Positions 8,766 to 17,427 of a stretch of 38,303 bases of DNA are shown piece by piece. This DNA comes from Alphaproteobacteria bacterium (GTDB lineage: Bacteria > Pseudomonadota > Alphaproteobacteria > UBA9219). The stretch's first letter is position 1; each line of letters opens with the position of its first letter. The stretch spans positions 1 through 38,303 of the forward strand of contig JAQUHK010000006.1 of the NCBI GenBank assembly GCA_028683655.1, in the 5' to 3' direction. The translations under genes were made by a program, and so were the position numbers. The notes under the pieces were generated by a model. That model was given only the letters and a program-made list of their open reading frames with translations, was not told where the DNA came from and did not search any database.

Positions 8766-9533
8766 ATGACAGAAGCTTCCCAAAACACTCCCACCGTCTT
8801 TTCGCTCAACGACGTTGCCTTGCGGGCCAATAAACTGATCCTTGAAACGGAGGAGACGCCAGGAGATCATCGGCTTTTTTTCATTGAAGACAGCGAAGGG
8901 GATTGCACCCTTTTTATGTGCCTTGGGTCACAATTTTGTACCCATGATCCGTTTGATACAAATTTCCGTCCGTGGTGGGCGAATGAGTCAGGCATCAAGG
9001 CCCTCGGCCTTCCTGATTACTTTATGTACGCGAACCATGGGCATTTTGATTTTGCTCTGGAATGTTTTGAAATGCAGGCATCGTCGCCGCAGGATGCGAT
9101 GAATAAGCTGGACGCTCTTGAAAACGCCGTTCCCGATGGATCGGGCACAAGCCAATTAGATCGCGTCCAGTATTGCATTCGCGATATGTATCATATGTTG
9201 CGGTTCCGTCAGTTTTTGCCTGACGCGCATCCAGAGCATCAAAAAGAGGTCGACGCATGGGAGGCCGCGAACAAGCCAGAGATTATAACAAGTGAATTTA
9301 TTGATGCTTCTTCTGCCGTCTTTAAGCGGTTGCTTGAAACAACGCCGCGTTATCAGGACTGGTATGATTATGCCGAGCAACTTGAAAGCCTTCCGCTTGC
9401 GCAGGCTCTTCGTGCGTTGAAGGAGCCTGAAGAACGGTATGCCGAAACGGCGGCGGTGATGCGCGGCGACATCGCGCGGCGCTATCCTTTGCTGAAAGGC
9501 GAGTTAGGGTTCCGTGAGGTTTGCCAGCCCTAA
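8766..9533 (+). CDS. Soluble protein of unknown function
   Basis: This 255-residue acidic protein has no signal peptide or membrane segment and is not recognised. It contains several aromatic and His residues in the middle (a DYFMYANHGHFDF stretch) and a predicted helical C-terminal half. ATG 8766 was preferred to TTG 8751 five codons upstream because it has a purine-rich GAAAGAAGA stretch in front of it. Its stop is followed by a palindromic repeat. It is transcribed alone, toward znuA. Length and uninterrupted frame argue that it is a real gene; no function can be offered. Confidence 0.75.
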   Translation: MTEASQNTPTVFSLNDVALRANKLILETEETPGDHRLFFIEDSEGDCTLFMCLGSQFCTHDPFDTNFRPWWANESGIKALGLPDYFMYANHGHFDFALECFEMQASSPQDAMNKLDALENAVPDGSGTSQLDRVQYCIRDMYHMLRFRQFLPDAHPEHQKEVDAWEAANKPEIITSEFIDASSAVFKRLLETTPRYQDWYDYAEQLESLPLAQALRALKEPEERYAETAAVMRGDIARRYPLLKGELGFREVCQP

Positions 9534-9560
9534 TCCTTCATGGCGACCAAGAAAAAACCT

Positions 9561-9647
9561 GCGTCATTCCCGCGAAAGCGGGAATCTAGATTTCTAGTTA
9601 ATGCGTGTTGCCGAGTTATGGATCCCCGCTTTCGCGGGGATGACTCG
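9561..9647. repeat. REP-like palindrome, GTCATTCCCGCG family, copy 1
   Basis: The 24-base GTCATTCCCGCGAAAGCGGG... arm (9563-9586) is mirrored by GATCCCCGCTTTCGCGGGGATGAC (split here as GATCCCCGC + TTTCGCGGGGATGAC, 9621-9644). Each arm is itself a hairpin. Copies 2 and 3 lie at 13328-13408 and 33562-33641. It sits between convergent genes, as is typical of such elements. Confidence 0.9.
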
Positions 9648-9666
9648 GGGGGCTTTTCTCCGAGAC

Positions 9667-10617
9667 CTAATCCTTCATGGCGGCCAGCAGGCGTGAGCTG
9701 TTCAGGCGCATAAGGTCGAGATAGGTCGCCGCTTCGTTATCGGCGGCGGTCAGCGTGTCGGCGTAAAGCGTGCCGCCGATTTTGGCTCCGGTTTCCTCGG
9801 CAATTTGCTGCATCAGACGTGGCGACGCCATGGACTCGACAAACAGGGCGCGAACCTTCTCGGCTTTGACTTGTTCAATCAGTTTGGAAAGGCTGGCGGC
9901 GGAGGGCTCTTCTTCGGTGCTGATCCCGACGGGCGCAAGAAAGGTTACGCCATAGGCCGCGCCGTAATAACCGAACGCATCGTGGCTGGTGATGACCTTG
10001 CGCCGTTCCTGAGGAATCGCGGCGAAGTCTTCTTTAATCTGCGCATCCAGCTTGGCGCATTCGTTTAGAAAGTTCCGCGCCCGTTGCTTGTAAAAGTCGG
10101 CATAGGCTGGTTTGGCTTCGATCAACGCGGCCGTGATGTTTTTGATGTATATCGGCGCATTGCCAAGGTCCTGCCACGCGTGGGGATCGGGCGTGATCTC
10201 GCCTTTTTCATGGTCATGGTGGTGGTGGCCTTGCGCCGCTTCGTCGTTATGCTCGTCTTCCATCAAGACGCGCGGCTTAAGGCCCGCCGTCGCCACAAGC
10301 AATTTGGCCTTGCTGCCAGACGCTTTGATCAGGCGGCCCATCCATAGCTCGAACTTCAAGCCATTGATTGCGATGATCTGCGCACCCGCCAGTTTTTTGG
10401 CATCATCAGGTGTCGGCTGGAAGCTGTGCGCATCTTGCCCTTCGGCAACAAGCGTTTCGACGACCACGTGCTCGCCGCCGATTTCGCGGATCATATCGGC
10501 CAGAATGGGAAAGCTGGCAACGACGCGGGCGGGCTCGAAGGTCGGTGCCTCCTTGGCCTGTGCCTGCGGCAGTGTTACGCAACAAACGAGAGAGAGAAGA
10601 AGCAGGAAGCGGCGCAT
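9667..10617 (-). CDS. znuA: Zinc ABC transporter substrate-binding protein ZnuA
   Basis: This is a periplasmic cluster A-I metal-binding protein of 316 residues with a signal peptide cleaved after AQA (about residue 21). Predicted ligands are His64 (DAHSFQPTP), His146 (DPHAW), His212 (SHDAFGYYG) and an acidic residue near Asp287. A His/Asp/Glu-rich loop (residues 123-137, including HHHHDH) is the zinc-type hallmark that separates ZnuA from manganese binders. It is divergent from zur-znuC-znuB, with a Zur operator 38 bases upstream of its start. It would deliver Zn(II) to the ZnuB/ZnuC permease. Repression by Zur when zinc is plentiful is inferred from the operator. Confidence 0.95.
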   Translation of the reverse strand: MRRFLLLLSLVCCVTLPQAQAKEAPTFEPARVVASFPILADMIREIGGEHVVVETLVAEGQDAHSFQPTPDDAKKLAGAQIIAINGLKFELWMGRLIKASGSKAKLLVATAGLKPRVLMEDEHNDEAAQGHHHHDHEKGEITPDPHAWQDLGNAPIYIKNITAALIEAKPAYADFYKQRARNFLNECAKLDAQIKEDFAAIPQERRKVITSHDAFGYYGAAYGVTFLAPVGISTEEEPSAASLSKLIEQVKAEKVRALFVESMASPRLMQQIAEETGAKIGGTLYADTLTAADNEAATYLDLMRLNSSRLLAAMKD

Positions 10618-10655
10618 TTGGGAATCCTTTAGGCCTTGTTGGGCGGGCGTGAAGC

Positions 10656-10675
10656 TGTTATGTTATAACGTAACA
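10656..10675. promoter_or_regulatory. Zur operator (Zur box)
   Basis: TGTTATGTTATAACGTAACA is a 20-base palindrome with one mismatch and closely matches the known proteobacterial Zur box core (GTTATAnnATAAC-like). It lies 38 bases upstream of the znuA start and 192 bases upstream of the zur start, so it is placed to control znuA directly. Control of the rightward operon from the same site would need a long leader. Confidence 0.85.
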
Positions 10676-10713
10676 AGATGGGAAGCAAGAGGGGGAGAGG
10701 CAAGAAACAGGAA

Positions 10714-10833
10714 ATGGGATGCCAGCCTTCGCTGGCATGACAAGTTTTTTCAAATCTACCGCACAAAAACTAACAGCGTTTTATCCCGCACTATCCCCAA
10801 AAGGTGTCATGCCAGCGAAGGCTGGCATCCCAT
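10714..10833. repeat. Inverted pair of 29-base palindromic units
   Basis: Positions 10714-10742 and 10805-10833 are perfect 29-base inverted copies, each containing the palindrome ATGCCAGC-CTTC-GCTGGCAT or its complement. They enclose a 62-base AT-rich spacer. The unit matches the widespread TGCCAGCnnnnGCTGGCA type of alphaproteobacterial repeat. It lies between the Zur box and the zur start. Confidence 0.88.
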
Positions 10834-10867
10834 ATGGTTTTTTATATTGAAGATTAAAAGGCACGAC

Positions 10868-11305
10868 ATGGAACTCACGACGCAACAAGAAAAGGTGCTT
10901 TCGGCCCTGCGGAAGGCGAAAAAGCCACTCTCGGCCTATGCGGTGCTGGACGCGCTGCGCACACAAGGTGTGCGCTCGCCGCCGATTGTGTATCGGGCTT
11001 TGGAGAAATTACAGGGCGCGGGACTGGTGCATCGCGTCGAGTCGCTGGGGGCTTTTGTGGCGTGTCGCCACACGCATGGCAAAGGGCCTGACGGGATTCA
11101 CGCCTTTGCGATTTGCAGCCAGTGCGGCGCGGTTGAGGAGCTGTGCGCGCCTTCTTTGGCGAAAAGCCTTGGCCGGAAGAGCGGCGGATTGCTGGCGGAA
11201 ATCAACCACAGCATGCTGGAGATTTCCGGCCTTTGTCACGGTTGCGTGCGCGGTGCCTGTGCCAAGAAAAACACGAAAAAGGGAAGCGGCGCATGTTCAC
11301 AATGA
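10868..11305 (+). CDS. zur: Zinc uptake regulator, Fur family (Zur)
   Basis: The 145-residue protein has the Fur-family winged helix (about residues 1-65, with PLSAYAVLDALR and SPPIVYRALEKLQGAGLVHRVES) and a dimerisation domain with structural-zinc cysteines in CSQC (83-86) and CHGC (123-126). HAFAICSQCG is typical of Zur rather than Fur or PerR. With Zn(II) bound it should repress zinc uptake. The ATG has AAAAGG 7 bases upstream. It leads an operon with a membrane microgene, znuC and znuB, and is divergent from znuA. The Cys/Lys-rich tail beyond the second CxxC extends slightly past the usual end. Confidence 0.93.
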   Translation: MELTTQQEKVLSALRKAKKPLSAYAVLDALRTQGVRSPPIVYRALEKLQGAGLVHRVESLGAFVACRHTHGKGPDGIHAFAICSQCGAVEELCAPSLAKSLGRKSGGLLAEINHSMLEISGLCHGCVRGACAKKNTKKGSGACSQ

Positions 11306-11379
11306 GTCTTTATCAGCGGCTTGGCATCGCCTTGGCTCTTTGTTGTGTGGTGCTTGCCCTTGCCTTTTGGGCTTTGTGA
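11302..11379 (+). CDS. 25-residue single-helix membrane microprotein
   Basis: Between zur and znuC the only open frame encodes MSLYQRLGIALALCCVVLAL followed by AFWAL: a short polar start, then one hydrophobic helix with two adjacent cysteines. Its ATG overlaps the zur stop in an ATGA, and znuC begins 7 bases after its stop, so it fits tightly in the operon. An ATG three codons earlier (11293) is also possible. No family is recognised. It could assist assembly of the ZnuB permease, or could simply be a spacer; coding is inferred from spacing and hydrophobicity only. Confidence 0.5.
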   Translation: MSLYQRLGIALALCCVVLALAFWAL

Positions 11380-11386
11380 GGAAGCG

Positions 11387-12142
11387 ATGGCACAACCACT
11401 TATCCTTCTTGATTCTGTTTGCTTCGCCTATGGCCGCCATAAGGCGTTGCATGATGTGTCGGGCAGTTTTACGGCGGGATCGCTCACGGCGATTGCGGGG
11501 CCAAACGGCGCGGGCAAAAGCACGCTGCTGAAAGCCATTGCGGGCGTGATTAAACCACAGCGGGGCTTTGTCCGGCTTGATCCATCAATCAAGGGGCGCA
11601 TCGGCTATCTGACGCAGACCAGCGCGATGAAGCGGCACTATCCCGTGAATGTCGGGCAAGTCGCCGCCGCCGGATTGTGGCCAGAGCTGGGAAGCTTTGG
11701 GCGGATGGGGCCTACGCACAAAGCCAAAGTTGCCGCTGCGCTGCGCGAAGTTGGGCTTGAGGGGTTTGAAGACAGGCAGATCGGCGCGTTGTCGGGTGGG
11801 CAGTTCCAGCGTCTTCTTTTCGCGCGGCTTCTGGTGCAGGATCCTCAGGTTTTGTTGCTTGATGAGCCGTTCGCCGCCGTGGATGCCGAAACGACCGCGC
11901 GGCTAATGCAGCTTTTGCTGCGTTGGCACGGGCAGGGGCGGACGATCATTTGCGTGCTGCATGATCTGATGCTGATCCACAAGTATTTTCCTGAATCGTT
12001 TGTCTTGGCGGGCAAGTGCATGGGGCGCGGGCACACGCATACGCTGTTTGAACAAAAGCTTTTATCTTTCGATCTGGATATGGCCGAGCTTTTGTCGCCC
12101 ACAGAATCCCAAACGCACGGAGGGCCTCATGACGCCGTATGA
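11387..12142 (+). CDS. znuC: Zinc ABC transporter ATPase ZnuC
   Basis: This 251-residue ATPase subunit powers zinc import. Motifs appear in order: Walker A GPNGAGKST (38-46), Q-loop Gln77, signature LSGGQ (135-139), Walker B LLLDE (to Glu160), D-loop and switch His192 in VLHD. The His-containing segment GRGHTHTLFEQ near the C-terminus suits a metal transporter. ATG 11387 follows GAGG and gives the usual short N-terminus; the open frame extends 22 codons further upstream, into the microgene. Its stop lies 14 bases past the znuB start, so the two are translationally coupled. Confidence 0.96.
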   Translation: MAQPLILLDSVCFAYGRHKALHDVSGSFTAGSLTAIAGPNGAGKSTLLKAIAGVIKPQRGFVRLDPSIKGRIGYLTQTSAMKRHYPVNVGQVAAAGLWPELGSFGRMGPTHKAKVAAALREVGLEGFEDRQIGALSGGQFQRLLFARLLVQDPQVLLLDEPFAAVDAETTARLMQLLLRWHGQGRTIICVLHDLMLIHKYFPESFVLAGKCMGRGHTHTLFEQKLLSFDLDMAELLSPTESQTHGGPHDAV

Positions 12143-12992
12143 TTTTCTGGTTGCGCCGTTTGCAGATTATGTGTTCATGAAACGCGCCTTGGCGGCCGCG
12201 TTGATGATTGTTTTGGCCAGCGCGCCGATGGGCGTTTTCATGTCGCTGCGGCGCATGACATTGGTCGGTGATGCGCTGGCCCATGCGCTTTTACCCGGTG
12301 TTGCGGCGGCGGTGCTGATCGCAGGCTTGTCCCTGTGGGCGATGACGCTGGGCGGGCTCGTTGCGGCTTTGGTCGTGGCGGGAATGGCCGTGTTTTTAAC
12401 GCGCACGACGCAAATCGAAGAAGATGCTGCGTTTTCGATCCTCTATCTTTTCGCGTTGGCCATCGGCGTGACACTGGTTTCTGTGAAGGGCAGCGGGATG
12501 AACCTGCTTCACCTGTTGTTCGGTGATATTCTGGCGATCGACGAGGCCAGTTTGGCTCTGGTCGCGGGCGTGACATGCGCCACGCTGGTGGGTCTTGCCG
12601 TTCTCTATCGCCGCTTGGTGGTTGAGGGGTTTGATGCCGATTATCTCGCTGTCGTCGCGGCGGGGCATCCGCTCACGGGGCTAACCCATCCTGCTTTCTT
12701 TATGCTGCTCATGCTCAATCTGGTGGCCTCGTTCCAGACGATGGGCACGTTGATGGCTTTGGGCTTGATGATCCTGCCCGCGCTGGCCGCACGGTTCTGG
12801 GCCAGCAATATCGACCGGATTGTGCCCCTGTCTGTCGTCTTGGCCGCTTTATGCAGCTATGTGGGGCTTTTGCTGTCCTATCATGCAGGTGTGCCCGCCG
12901 GACCCGCTATCGTTCTGGTAGCGAGCAGCCTAGCCCTCCTCTCCGCCCTTGTTGGCCGCGTGGGGAGCTTCAGGAACTATTTGCAGAAGTAG
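12129..12992 (+). CDS. znuB: Zinc ABC transporter permease ZnuB
   Basis: This is an ABC-3 family permease of 287 residues with about eight membrane helices. Characteristic segments are MSLRRMTLVGDALAHALLPGVA near the start, LHLLFGDILAID in the middle and GTLMALGLMILPALAARFWA toward the end. The start has GGAGG 7 bases upstream and overlaps the end of znuC. With ZnuC and ZnuA it forms the high-affinity zinc importer in the inner membrane. Confidence 0.96.
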   Translation: MTPYDFLVAPFADYVFMKRALAAALMIVLASAPMGVFMSLRRMTLVGDALAHALLPGVAAAVLIAGLSLWAMTLGGLVAALVVAGMAVFLTRTTQIEEDAAFSILYLFALAIGVTLVSVKGSGMNLLHLLFGDILAIDEASLALVAGVTCATLVGLAVLYRRLVVEGFDADYLAVVAAGHPLTGLTHPAFFMLLMLNLVASFQTMGTLMALGLMILPALAARFWASNIDRIVPLSVVLAALCSYVGLLLSYHAGVPAGPAIVLVASSLALLSALVGRVGSFRNYLQK

Positions 12993-12995
12993 AGG

Positions 12996-13262
12996 TTAGT
13001 AGCCCTTTTTGTCGAGATAGTCATAGGCATAGCCTGCGCCTGCGCCGACTGCGCCACCGATGGCCGCGCCACAGGCAAGGCAGCCACCTGTCATGGCTGT
13101 GCCGACCACGCCCGCCGTCGCACCGATCGCGCCGCCGGACAGCACGCGTTGCTGGGTGTCGCTCATGTTGCTGCAAGCACCCGCGCCGATCAGGCAAAGG
13201 GTCAAAAGGCTGATCTGGGCAAAGCGGGTGGGGGCGTGAAAACGGGCGGTCTGGGCGGTCAT
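12996..13262 (-). CDS. Small exported glycine-zipper protein
   Basis: The 88-residue product has a hydrophobic signal (ISLLTLCLIGAGAC, Cys30 a possible but imperfect lipobox) and a Gly/Ala-rich zipper (GGAIGATAGVVGTAMTGG... GGAVGAGAGYAYDYL). Glycine-zipper proteins of this kind (SlyB/OsmB-like) sit in or at the outer membrane and are often stress-related. GGAG lies about 8 bases upstream of the ATG. It is convergent with znuB, with only three bases between the stops. The precise role is unknown. Confidence 0.75.
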   Translation of the reverse strand: MTAQTARFHAPTRFAQISLLTLCLIGAGACSNMSDTQQRVLSGGAIGATAGVVGTAMTGGCLACGAAIGGAVGAGAGYAYDYLDKKGY

Positions 13263-13327
13263 ATTTCTTCTCCAAAAAATAGAGTATACCTATTGCACTC
13301 AAAGAGCTGGGCCATCGACTAAAGTGA

Positions 13328-13408
13328 GTCATTCCCGCGAAAGCGGGAATCTACATGCTGAAGGAATCCCCTATGACAAACATGGACCCCCGCTTTCGCG
13401 GGGATGAC
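13328..13408. repeat. REP-like palindrome, GTCATTCCCGCG family, copy 2
   Basis: The arm at 13328-13351 matches copy 1 at 9563-9586, and the complementary arm ends at 13408. It lies in the 368-base gap between the glycine-zipper gene and gyrA. The rest of that gap (13409-13630) is AT-rich and presumably holds the gyrA promoter, but no convincing hexamer pair was picked out. Confidence 0.9.
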
Positions 13409-13630
13409 GCAATTTCTTGAAAGAGCCCATCCCTTTTACAAGTGCAAGTGGTGTCTCCTTCAGGGCGTAGCAGAAGAGTGCTACTAAAACGTTTACACTA
13501 TCTAACCCCTTGAACAAAATGATTTTTGGCTGTCGTTTTTGTTTGGTCTTTATGTTGCCTGGTGCTAAGTTAGTCAGCGGCTCAAAAGTCGCTGATTCTT
13601 TATTATTCAACAGTTTTTCCAAGGTGTGCC

Positions 13631-16411
13631 TTGACCGAGTCCCAAGACCAGAATTCTTTGCCGTCCGACATTCTTCCCGTTACGATTGAAGAGGAAATGC
13701 GCCGCTCCTATCTCGATTACGCCATGAGCGTGATCGTCTCGCGCGCGTTGCCCGATGTTCGGGACGGGTTGAAGCCTGTGCATCGTCGCATTCTCTATGC
13801 GATGAAAGAGGGCGGCTATGACAGTTCCAAGCCCTATAAGAAATCAGCGCGTATCGTCGGTGATGTCATGGGTAAATATCACCCTCATGGCGACAGCGCG
13901 ATTTACGATGCCATGGTCCGTATGGCGCAGGATTTCTCGATGCGCCTGCCGCTCGTGGACGGGCAGGGGAACTTTGGCTCCATGGATGGTGATCCTCCGG
14001 CGGCCATGCGTTATACTGAAGCGCGTCTGGCCAAGTCGGCTGAAACGCTGCTTGAGGATATTGACAAGGACACCGTCAATTTCCAGCCGAACTATGACGA
14101 AATCACTGTCGAGCCTGTGGTGCTTCCGGCGCGGTTCCCGAACTTGCTGGTCAACGGCGCGGGCGGCATCGCGGTCGGTATGGCGACGAACATTCCCTCG
14201 CACAATCTGGTCGAGGTGTGCAACGCCTGTATCGTGACGATTGACAACCCCGACATCACGATTGAGGAATTGCTTGAGATCGTCCCCGGGCCTGATTTTC
14301 CAACAGGTGGCCTGATTCTGGGCCATACGGGATGTCGCGCAGCGGCGCACACAGGGCGGGGCAGCATCATCATGCGCGCACGTACCTCAATCGAGGAAGT
14401 GCGTAAAGACAGGCAAGCGATTGTCGTCACCGAGATTCCCTATCAGCAAAACAAGAAACGCCTGATCGAGATCATCGCCGAGACGGTTCAGAGCAAGACG
14501 GTTGAGGGTATTTCCGACCTGCGCGATGAATCCGACCGCGACGGCGTGCGCATTGTGATCGAGCTGAAGCGCGACGCCGTTCCCGATGTCGTGCTCAACC
14601 AGCTTTTCAAGCATACGCCGCTGCAAACAAGCTTTGGCGTGAACATGCTGGCCCTGTATAAGGGGCGGCCCGAGCAGATGACGCTCCGTGCCGTGATCAA
14701 GGCCTTTCTTGAATTCCGCGAAGAAGTCATCACCCGCCGCACCGTGTTTGAACTGGGACAGGCGCGGGCTCGTGCCCACATCTTGGTTGGTCTGGCCGTT
14801 GCCGTCGCCAATATCGACGAAGTGATCGCGCTGATCCGCAAGGCGGCCGACCCCGCGATTGCCAAACAACAATTGCTGGAACGTAACTGGCCTGCCGAAG
14901 ATATCGCGCCGCTGATTGCTTTGGTTGATGAAGACGGGCTCAGCGAAACCAAGACCTATCGCATGTCGGAAACGCAGGCCAAGGCGATCCTTGACCTGCG
15001 CCTGCACCGCCTCACCGGGCTGGAGCGTGACAAGATCGGCAACGATCTGCGTGCCGTGGTGGACCAGATCAGCGACTATCTCGATATTCTGGCGAACCGC
15101 AGCCGCGTGCTGACGATCATGAAGGACGAGATCACGGAAGTGCGCGACCGCTTCGGCAATCCGCGCCGCACGAGCATTGAAACGCAGGAGTTCGAGGAAG
15201 ACATCGAAGACCTGATCCAGCGCGAAGACATGGTTGTGACGGTCAGCATGTCCGGCTATATCAAGCGCGTGCCGCTTTCGGCCTATCGCGCCCAGCGGCG
15301 TGGCGGCAAGGGCAAGTCCGGCATGTCCACGAAGGACGAGGATTTTGTCACCGAGATTTTTGTCGCCAGCACGCACACGCCAATGCTGTTCTTCTCGTCC
15401 ATGGGCAAGGCCTATAAATTGAAGGTCTATAAACTGCCGCTTTCTACGCCGCAAGCGCGGGGCAAGGCTCTGGTCAACTTGCTGCCGATGGAACTGGGCG
15501 AGACGATCACCGCGTCGCTGGCGTTGCCGGAAGACGAGGCCACATGGACCGAGCTTGACGCGATGTTCGCCACGGCGGCGGGCACAGTTCGGCGCAACAA
15601 GCTTTCGGACTTCGCCAACGTGCGCTCCAACGGCATCATCGCCATGAAGCTTGACGAAGGAGATCGTCTGATCGCGGTGCGCGCCTGCACACCTGCCAAC
15701 GATGTGTTGCTTGCCACCCGCAATGGCAAGGCGATCCGCTTTGCTGTGGACGACGTTCGCGTGTTTGCCAGCCGCGCGTCAACAGGCGTGCGCGGCGTCA
15801 GGCTTTTGGCGCAAGACGATGCGGTGATGTCCATGTCGATCCTGACCCATGTGGAAACGACGGTGGAAGAACGCGCCGCCTATCTCAAGCAGAGCCGGGC
15901 CCTACGCGCTTCGGCTGGCGAAGAGGTTCTTGTCGAGCAAGGCAGCGATGAAGAGGAAGAGACGACGACAGAGATCACGCTCTCGCCCGAGCGTTTTGCC
16001 GAGCTGGCCGCCAAGGAGGAGTTCCTTCTGGCGATCTCTGACAAGGGGTTTGGCAAACGGTCTTCGTCCTATGAGTACCGCATCAGCAATCGGGGCGGTT
16101 TGGGTATCGTGAATATGAAACTGGCGGATAAAACCGGCAGCATCGTCGCAACCTTCCCCGTCACCGAAAAGCAGGAAGTGATGATGGTCACCGATGGCGG
16201 CCAGATCATCCGTATGCCGATCCACGATGTGCGCATTACGGGCCGCTCCTCCTCCGGCGTCATTCTCTTCCGCGTTGGCGAAGGCGAAAAAGTCGTCTCC
16301 GTCGCCGCTCTGGAGGTTGACGAAACCGCCGAGGATGGGGCCGAAGAAGGTATCGAGATTGAGGTCACAGAAGCTGTGGAACAAGCTCCCGAAGTGCCCG
16401 ACAACGCCTAA
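13631..16411 (+). CDS. gyrA: DNA gyrase subunit A
   Basis: GyrA is the breakage-reunion subunit that, with GyrB, introduces negative supercoils. The 926-residue protein opens with [23 protein letters not shown]. The active-site tyrosine is Tyr128 (AMRYTEARL). The quinolone-resistance region reads GDSAIYD with Ser89 and Asp93, the sensitive-type residues. The GyrA box [10 protein letters not shown] in the C-terminal beta-pinwheel separates it from ParC. An acidic insert ([10 protein letters not shown]) and an acidic tail are present in the C-terminal domain. The start is TTG 13631, with AAGG 6 bases upstream; the next ATG would cut into the conserved N-terminus. coaD follows. Confidence 0.97.
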   Translation: MTESQDQNSLPSDILPVTIEEEMRRSYLDYAMSVIVSRALPDVRDGLKPVHRRILYAMKEGGYDSSKPYKKSARIVGDVMGKYHPHGDSAIYDAMVRMAQDFSMRLPLVDGQGNFGSMDGDPPAAMRYTEARLAKSAETLLEDIDKDTVNFQPNYDEITVEPVVLPARFPNLLVNGAGGIAVGMATNIPSHNLVEVCNACIVTIDNPDITIEELLEIVPGPDFPTGGLILGHTGCRAAAHTGRGSIIMRARTSIEEVRKDRQAIVVTEIPYQQNKKRLIEIIAETVQSKTVEGISDLRDESDRDGVRIVIELKRDAVPDVVLNQLFKHTPLQTSFGVNMLALYKGRPEQMTLRAVIKAFLEFREEVITRRTVFELGQARARAHILVGLAVAVANIDEVIALIRKAADPAIAKQQLLERNWPAEDIAPLIALVDEDGLSETKTYRMSETQAKAILDLRLHRLTGLERDKIGNDLRAVVDQISDYLDILANRSRVLTIMKDEITEVRDRFGNPRRTSIETQEFEEDIEDLIQREDMVVTVSMSGYIKRVPLSAYRAQRRGGKGKSGMSTKDEDFVTEIFVASTHTPMLFFSSMGKAYKLKVYKLPLSTPQARGKALVNLLPMELGETITASLALPEDEATWTELDAMFATAAGTVRRNKLSDFANVRSNGIIAMKLDEGDRLIAVRACTPANDVLLATRNGKAIRFAVDDVRVFASRASTGVRGVRLLAQDDAVMSMSILTHVETTVEERAAYLKQSRALRASAGEEVLVEQGSDEEEETTTEITLSPERFAELAAKEEFLLAISDKGFGKRSSSYEYRISNRGGLGIVNMKLADKTGSIVATFPVTEKQEVMMVTDGGQIIRMPIHDVRITGRSSSGVILFRVGEGEKVVSVAALEVDETAEDGAEEGIEIEVTEAVEQAPEVPDNA

Positions 16412-16534
16412 AAAAGTGTAAAACCACACCAACGTAAGTTCATTGTGCCGCCGTTTAGCCTATTTTGTTTGAAAAAGAGGCCAAACAGCGGCAAACTCTG
16501 CGGCGAATCAGTTACGGCAGGGAAGCCACGGCTC

Positions 16535-17077
16535 ATGAAAAGCAAACTGCGTGTCGGTCTTTATCCGGGCACCTTCGATCCCATCACCCTTGGTCATTAC
16601 GAGATTATCTGCCGCGCGTCAAAGCTGGTGGACAAGCTCGTCATCGGCGTGGCGAAGAACGCGGGCAAAGGACCGCTGTTCGATACGAAAATGCGCGTGA
16701 AGCTGGTGGAGGCCGAGGTTGCGCCGCTGATTGAAAATGGCGCACATATCGAGGTCATGTCGTTCGATAATCTTTTGGTCAATTATGCGCAGGAAATCGG
16801 CGCGGATGTCATCATCCGTGGCCTGCGCGCTGTCTCGGATTTTGAATACGAGTTTCAGATGGCTGGTATGAACCATCGCATGTGCCGCGAGGTCGAAACT
16901 GTCTTTCTCATGGCTTCGGACCGGCACCAGTTCATCTCCTCGCGCTTCGTCAAGGAAATCGCGGTCCTCGGCGGGGACATCAGCACGTTTGTCAGCGAGC
17001 GCATCGTCAAGGTCCTCGAAAAACGCTTCAGCACCGAGTCAGGCCGCAAAAAAATATCCCCCGAAGTCAGGGATTAA
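16535..17077 (+). CDS. coaD: Phosphopantetheine adenylyltransferase CoaD
   Basis: CoaD catalyses the fourth step of coenzyme A synthesis, adenylating 4'-phosphopantetheine. The 180-residue protein has the nucleotidyltransferase start GLYPGTFDPITLGH with the T-x-G-H motif at 18-21, the IIRGLRAVSDFEYEFQMAGMN segment and the ISSRFVKEIA loop. ATG 16535 gives the standard N-terminus; an open frame extends 30 codons upstream without similarity. It lies 123 bases after gyrA in the same direction, an order common in alphaproteobacteria. The C-terminus is a little longer than the usual 160-170 residues. Confidence 0.96.
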   Translation: MKSKLRVGLYPGTFDPITLGHYEIICRASKLVDKLVIGVAKNAGKGPLFDTKMRVKLVEAEVAPLIENGAHIEVMSFDNLLVNYAQEIGADVIIRGLRAVSDFEYEFQMAGMNHRMCREVETVFLMASDRHQFISSRFVKEIAVLGGDISTFVSERIVKVLEKRFSTESGRKKISPEVRD

Positions 17078-17161
17078 GGCTCTTTTTTCGCCCTTCTTAA
17101 GGGAACCCTAAGCTTTTTACGAGATTATGGCGCGTTGGCGTGGTTAACGCCCACTTTCTTG

Positions 17162-17190
17162 TTGACCTGAGGGCCACAGGTTCTTAGGTT
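17162..17190 (+). promoter_or_regulatory. Sigma70-type promoter of tRNA-Lys
   Basis: TTGACC (17162-17167) and TAGGTT (17185-17190) are spaced by 17 bases. They would start transcription about 8 bases before the tRNA. Confidence 0.6.
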
Positions 17191-17204
17191 GACTTCCTTC
17201 GTGT

Positions 17205-17280
17205 GACCTCGTAGCTCAGCTGGTAGAGCATTTGACTTTTAATCAGAGGGCCATGGGTTCGAGTCCCATCGGGGTCACCA
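17205..17280 (+). tRNA. tRNA-Lys (anticodon UUU)
   Basis: A 76-base cloverleaf can be drawn. The acceptor arms are GACCTCG and CGGGGTC with one G-T pair, followed by A and an encoded CCA. The D arm is GCTC/GAGC. The anticodon stem TTTGA/TCAGA has one mismatch-like pair and carries loop CTTTTAA with anticodon TTT. The T arm is ATGGG-TTCGAGT-CCCAT. It precedes an AT-rich accessory stretch, so its 3' end is a plausible integration site. No second copy of the 3' end was found in the window. Confidence 0.96.
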
Positions 17281-17360
17281 TTCACTCAAAGTACGTGCTT
17301 TTTCGAACCAGCCTTCCGCCGGAAGAGTTCATTATAAATTGAATTAACCATTAACATCCA

Positions 17361-17391
17361 TTGACAAAATCTGTCCTACATGTGGTTTATA
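17361..17391 (+). promoter_or_regulatory. Candidate promoter for the 17428 gene
   Basis: A perfect TTGACA (17361-17366) is followed by TTTATA (17386-17391) at 19 bases, longer than ideal. It sits 37 bases before the ATG in the otherwise empty stretch 17281-17427. Confidence 0.4.
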
Positions 17392-17427
17392 TGCGGTGCA
17401 TACTTTGAAAAAACAATAGAGATATAA

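Noticed and set aside
8271-8870. 199-codon open frame on the minus strand
   Set aside because: It covers the conserved element and overlaps the better-supported gene at 8766 antisense, has no ribosome site, and only the element part is similar to copy 2. It is treated as a chance frame, although the peptide similarity is reported as a finding.
9561-9647. REP-like palindromes considered as a CRISPR array or attachment sites
   Set aside because: Copies are kilobases apart, each is a self-contained palindrome, and the type is a common dispersed repeat in alphaproteobacteria.
10112-10867. Long upstream extension of the zur frame
   Set aside because: The extension is antisense to znuA and crosses the Zur box; the Fur-family fold begins at ATG 10868, which has a good ribosome site.
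13631-16411. Possibility that this is parC rather than gyrA
   Set aside because: The intact GyrA box QRRGGKG in the C-terminal domain and the 926-residue length fit GyrA.
17344-17351. TTAACCAT CtrA-like half-sites (here, 19965-19972 and in element copy 2)
   Set aside because: Single half-sites in AT-rich DNA are expected by chance, and none has the second TTAA at the 7-base spacing of a full CtrA site.
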